From positions 62,001-126,000 of the forward strand of contig CACEDS010000003.1 in NCBI GenBank assembly GCA_902558395.1: DNA of 64,000 bases. Direction: 5' to 3'. Source of the stretch: an uncultured SAR86 cluster bacterium (GTDB taxonomy: Bacteria > Pseudomonadota > Gammaproteobacteria > Magnimaribacterales > D2472). Below, piece by piece: positions 62,043 through 64,000 of the stretch. The position numbers and the translations under genes are program-made. Position 1 is the stretch's first letter. Each line of letters starts with the position of its first letter. Under the pieces are notes generated by a model that saw only the letters and a program-made list of their open reading frames with translations, did no database searches and was not told the origin of the DNA.

Positions 62043-62930
62043 ATGATCAAAGATAATAAAAAGGATCATTTACTTAGGTCCTTTTTAGATTCTCTATATA
62101 TCGAAAAAGGACTTTCAAAGAATACTGTTTCATCATACAAGAATGATATTTCATCTTTTTCTTCATGGTGTGATAAAGAACATTTAGATCGATTGAAAAT
62201 AACCGATCTTAATTTAAATAATTACATTTCAACTTTATTTAGTATTGGTTTAAAAAGTTCCTCAATAAATAGGAAGATTTCTTCTATCAAACATTTCTAT
62301 CTTTTTTTATTAAAGAAAAAAGTTATTAAAAACTCTCCAGCAGATGAAATTACTGCTCCAAAACAAGAAAAATATTTACCAACATCAATGTCTGAAGATG
62401 AAGTTGAAAGCCTTTTAGGAAGTCCAAAATCTAGTATAAAAATAGAAAGAAGAGATAAAGCAATGATAGAAATTCTTTATGCAACTGGTATGAGAATTTC
62501 TGAGTTAGTGAATCTTAAGCTTACAGATATAGATTTTAATAGATCTGTACTTAAAGTTTTTGGTAAGGGTTCTAAAGAGCGTTTAGTACCTTATGGTGAA
62601 AAAGCAGCAGAGGCTTTGAGAATATATCTTGAAGATAGAAAAACGTTAGATTCTAAAGATGTTTTTTTAAGTAACAGAGGAACTAGAATAACTAGAGGAG
62701 CTTTTTGGCAAAGGATAAAGATTTATATTAAGCGTGAAAACCTTAAATTATCTATTTCACCCCATACACTTCGACATGCCTTTGCTACACATCTTTTAAA
62801 TAGAGGTGCTGATTTAAGATCTGTACAAATTTTACTTGGACATAGTGACTTATCTACTACCCAAATATATACTCACATAGCAAAGAAACGATTAGGCGAA
62901 ATTCTAAAAAAACATCACCCAAGAGGCTAA
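62043..62930 (+). CDS. xerD: Tyrosine recombinase XerD
   Basis: Resolves chromosome dimers at dif together with XerC. The 295 residues have the N-terminal SAM-like domain (FLDSLYIEKGLSKNTVSSYKND) and all six catalytic residues: Arg151 (ATGMRISEL), Lys175 (GKGSKERLVP), His241 and Arg244 (HTLRHAFATHLL), His267 (LLGHSDLSTTQIYTH) and Tyr276. It is followed by dsbC, the usual XerD neighbour, which favours XerD over XerC. It is a housekeeping recombinase with no integron or prophage nearby. Confidence 0.94.
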   Translation: MIKDNKKDHLLRSFLDSLYIEKGLSKNTVSSYKNDISSFSSWCDKEHLDRLKITDLNLNNYISTLFSIGLKSSSINRKISSIKHFYLFLLKKKVIKNSPADEITAPKQEKYLPTSMSEDEVESLLGSPKSSIKIERRDKAMIEILYATGMRISELVNLKLTDIDFNRSVLKVFGKGSKERLVPYGEKAAEALRIYLEDRKTLDSKDVFLSNRGTRITRGAFWQRIKIYIKRENLKLSISPHTLRHAFATHLLNRGADLRSVQILLGHSDLSTTQIYTHIAKKRLGEILKKHHPRG

Positions 62931-62931
62931 A

Positions 62932-63645
62932 ATGAAAAAATTTAATATTTCATTTGTTTTTATTTTATTTTCCTTATTCATTGCATCCGATGAAGAGATA
63001 ATCCGAAATAGTCTAGAAAAAATATTGCCTGCAGGCTCAGAAATTGAGAGCATTCAAGAATCATCTATTCCTGGACTATACTCAGTTTATTATGGTGATC
63101 TGGAACCAATATATGTTACAAAAGATGGCAATTTTTTTATTTATGGTGATATCTATAAAATAAACATAGACTCTATTTCTAATATTACAGATTTAGAGAT
63201 TTCAAAAAGAAGATCTATAGTACTATCGAATCTAAAACCTAGTGAATTAATTTCATTTAAATCCAAAAATGAGAAATATAGTGTGACCATTTTTACTGAT
63301 GTGGATTGTGGATATTGCAGGAAACTTCATAATCAGATTGAAGAATATAACAAGCTAGGAATTACAATAAACTATGCTGCTTTTCCAAGATCTGGTCTAG
63401 GTACTGATTCCTTTACAAAGATGGTCAACGCTTGGTGTTCAGATAATACTAAATTAAGCTTAACAAGACTTAAAAATAATAAAGAAGTAGATGTTAATTT
63501 TTGTGACAATCAACCAGTTTCAAAACATTATGCTATTGGAAAAAAATTAGGAGTTACTGGAACCCCCGCAATTTTTTCAACTGAAGGAATTTTAATACCA
63601 GGATATTTATCTCCTGAGGATTTATTAACAAAATTAAAATCATAG
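62932..63645 (+). CDS. dsbC: Thiol:disulfide interchange protein DsbC
   Basis: Periplasmic disulfide isomerase. The 237 residues have a signal peptide (MKKFNISFVFILFSLFIAS), an N-terminal dimerisation domain (IRNSLEKILPAGSEIESIQESSIPGLYSVYYGDLEPIYV), and a thioredoxin-fold domain with CGYC (Cys126, Cys129) and cis-Pro in GTPAIF. A second pair of cysteines (Cys168-ish WCSD and NFCDN) matches the structural disulfide in E. coli DsbC. Between xerD and the aminotransferase gene, one base after xerD. Confidence 0.93.
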   Translation: MKKFNISFVFILFSLFIASDEEIIRNSLEKILPAGSEIESIQESSIPGLYSVYYGDLEPIYVTKDGNFFIYGDIYKINIDSISNITDLEISKRRSIVLSNLKPSELISFKSKNEKYSVTIFTDVDCGYCRKLHNQIEEYNKLGITINYAAFPRSGLGTDSFTKMVNAWCSDNTKLSLTRLKNNKEVDVNFCDNQPVSKHYAIGKKLGVTGTPAIFSTEGILIPGYLSPEDLLTKLKS

Positions 63646-63649
63646 AGCT

Positions 63650-64000
63650 ATGCCTGATCAAGATTTTTCTAATGCACAAAAATTACCTCCATATATTTTT
63701 GGTCAAATAAATACTTTGAAACATGAAGCAAGACTTCGTGGTGAAGATATTATAGATTTTGGGATGGGCAATCCCGATCAACCTACACCAAATGTTGTCG
63801 TTGATAAACTAATTGAAACGGTTAAAAATCCTGTTACCCATAGATATTCTCAATCAGCAGGGCTACCAAAACTTCGTGTAGCCATAAAAGATTGGTATCT
63901 AAGAAAATATAATATTCAATTAGATCAAGATTCTGAGATTGTTACATGTATGGGCTCTAAAGAGGGTATAGCCCATCTTTCCTTAGCTACCTTATCTCAA
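63650..64000 (+). CDS. alaC: AlaC-type aminotransferase, N-terminal part (runs off the right edge)
   Basis: The first 117 codons of a class I/II PLP aminotransferase. The start MPDQDFSNAQKLPPYIFGQI, then LRGEDIIDFGMGNPDQPTP and HRYSQSAGLPKLRVAIKDWY, then MGSKEGIAHL, matches glutamate-pyruvate aminotransferase AlaC (YfdZ) and the related LL-diaminopimelate aminotransferase family. MGNPDxPTP and the PYIFGQI opening favour AlaC. In several gammaproteobacteria alaC is followed by homoserine dehydrogenase; that cannot be checked here. The PLP lysine lies beyond the edge. Starts four bases after dsbC. Confidence 0.85.
   Translation, partial: MPDQDFSNAQKLPPYIFGQINTLKHEARLRGEDIIDFGMGNPDQPTPNVVVDKLIETVKNPVTHRYSQSAGLPKLRVAIKDWYLRKYNIQLDQDSEIVTCMGSKEGIAHLSLATLSQ

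Overview
The window is 64 kb of AT-rich (roughly two-thirds A+T), very gene-dense chromosome from a gammaproteobacterium. Gene order is Pseudomonas/enteric-like: topA near lexA; leuC-leuD-leuB-asd-fimV-truA-trpF followed later by accD-dedD-cvpA-purF; a yfjD-like gene and ypjD next to rpsP-rimM-trmD-rplS; xerD-dsbC; an mltF relative next to purL; ppiB-lpxH. Low GC, almost no intergenic DNA, many overlapping genes and TTG/GTG starts suggest a streamlined marine lineage such as SAR86. That placement is inference, because no rRNA or marker comparison is possible here. I see no insertion sequence, prophage, CRISPR array or integration site; this is essentially a core-genome segment.

Layout. 1-5.9 kb: end of nadK, a rhomboid protease, pyrD, an anchored unknown protein, topA and two small conserved unknowns. 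5.9-8.8 kb: lexA (minus), divergent from a 5'-nucleotidase, thrH and queH. 8.8-12.3 kb: the methylcitrate genes prpB-prpC-prpD. 12.4-25.7 kb: one uninterrupted 14-gene run (aroC, leuCDB, asd, fimV, truA, trpFBA, accD, dedD, cvpA, purF) containing a single non-coding base. 25.7-36.2 kb: acnB and a patchwork of small genes: DUF1289, a ferritin-like protein behind a Fur-box-like site, a DCC-family protein, DUF2237, a 36-residue membrane peptide, LexA-controlled umuD-umuC, two unknown membrane proteins, lpxH-ppiB, a sulfotransferase and an ArsC-like phosphatase. 36.2-43.5 kb: tRNA-Asn, uvrB, a shortened MltF-type lytic transglycosylase, purL and a Nudix gene. 43.5-49.8 kb: nudL-like, gamma carbonic anhydrase, alaS, lysC and a dihydroorotase. 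49.8-59.5 kb: tRNA-Ser, an MTHFR relative, ctlX/rocD (citrulline and ornithine breakdown), a compact alkyltransferase, a large zinc metalloprotease, an SDR, a YcbL-like hydrolase, a CorC/CNNM protein and ypjD. 59.6-64 kb: rpsP-rimM-trmD-rplS-xerD-dsbC and the start of alaC.

How it fits together. Propionyl-CoA would pass through PrpC, PrpD, an aconitase (AcnB is 13 kb away) and PrpB to pyruvate and succinate. Leucine, tryptophan, aspartate-family, purine and pyrimidine steps are interleaved with housekeeping genes. The SOS response is represented by lexA, umuDC (with a perfect CTGT-N8-ACAG box) and uvrB (no box seen). The less ordinary features are: S16 and L19, encoded in one operon, both carrying long Glu/Ala-rich extensions; TANAAT hexamers 6-8 bases before several start codons, suggesting leaderless mRNAs; repeated 4-base stop-on-stop overlaps between convergent genes; a 36-codon membrane peptide gene behind umuC; a dihydroorotase with Gln in place of a metal-binding His; and a Cys-rich insertion in the ornithine aminotransferase. 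I did not find a clearly new multi-gene system; the best candidates for new biology are the small membrane peptide and the two-gene membrane pair at 32.1-33.2 kb.
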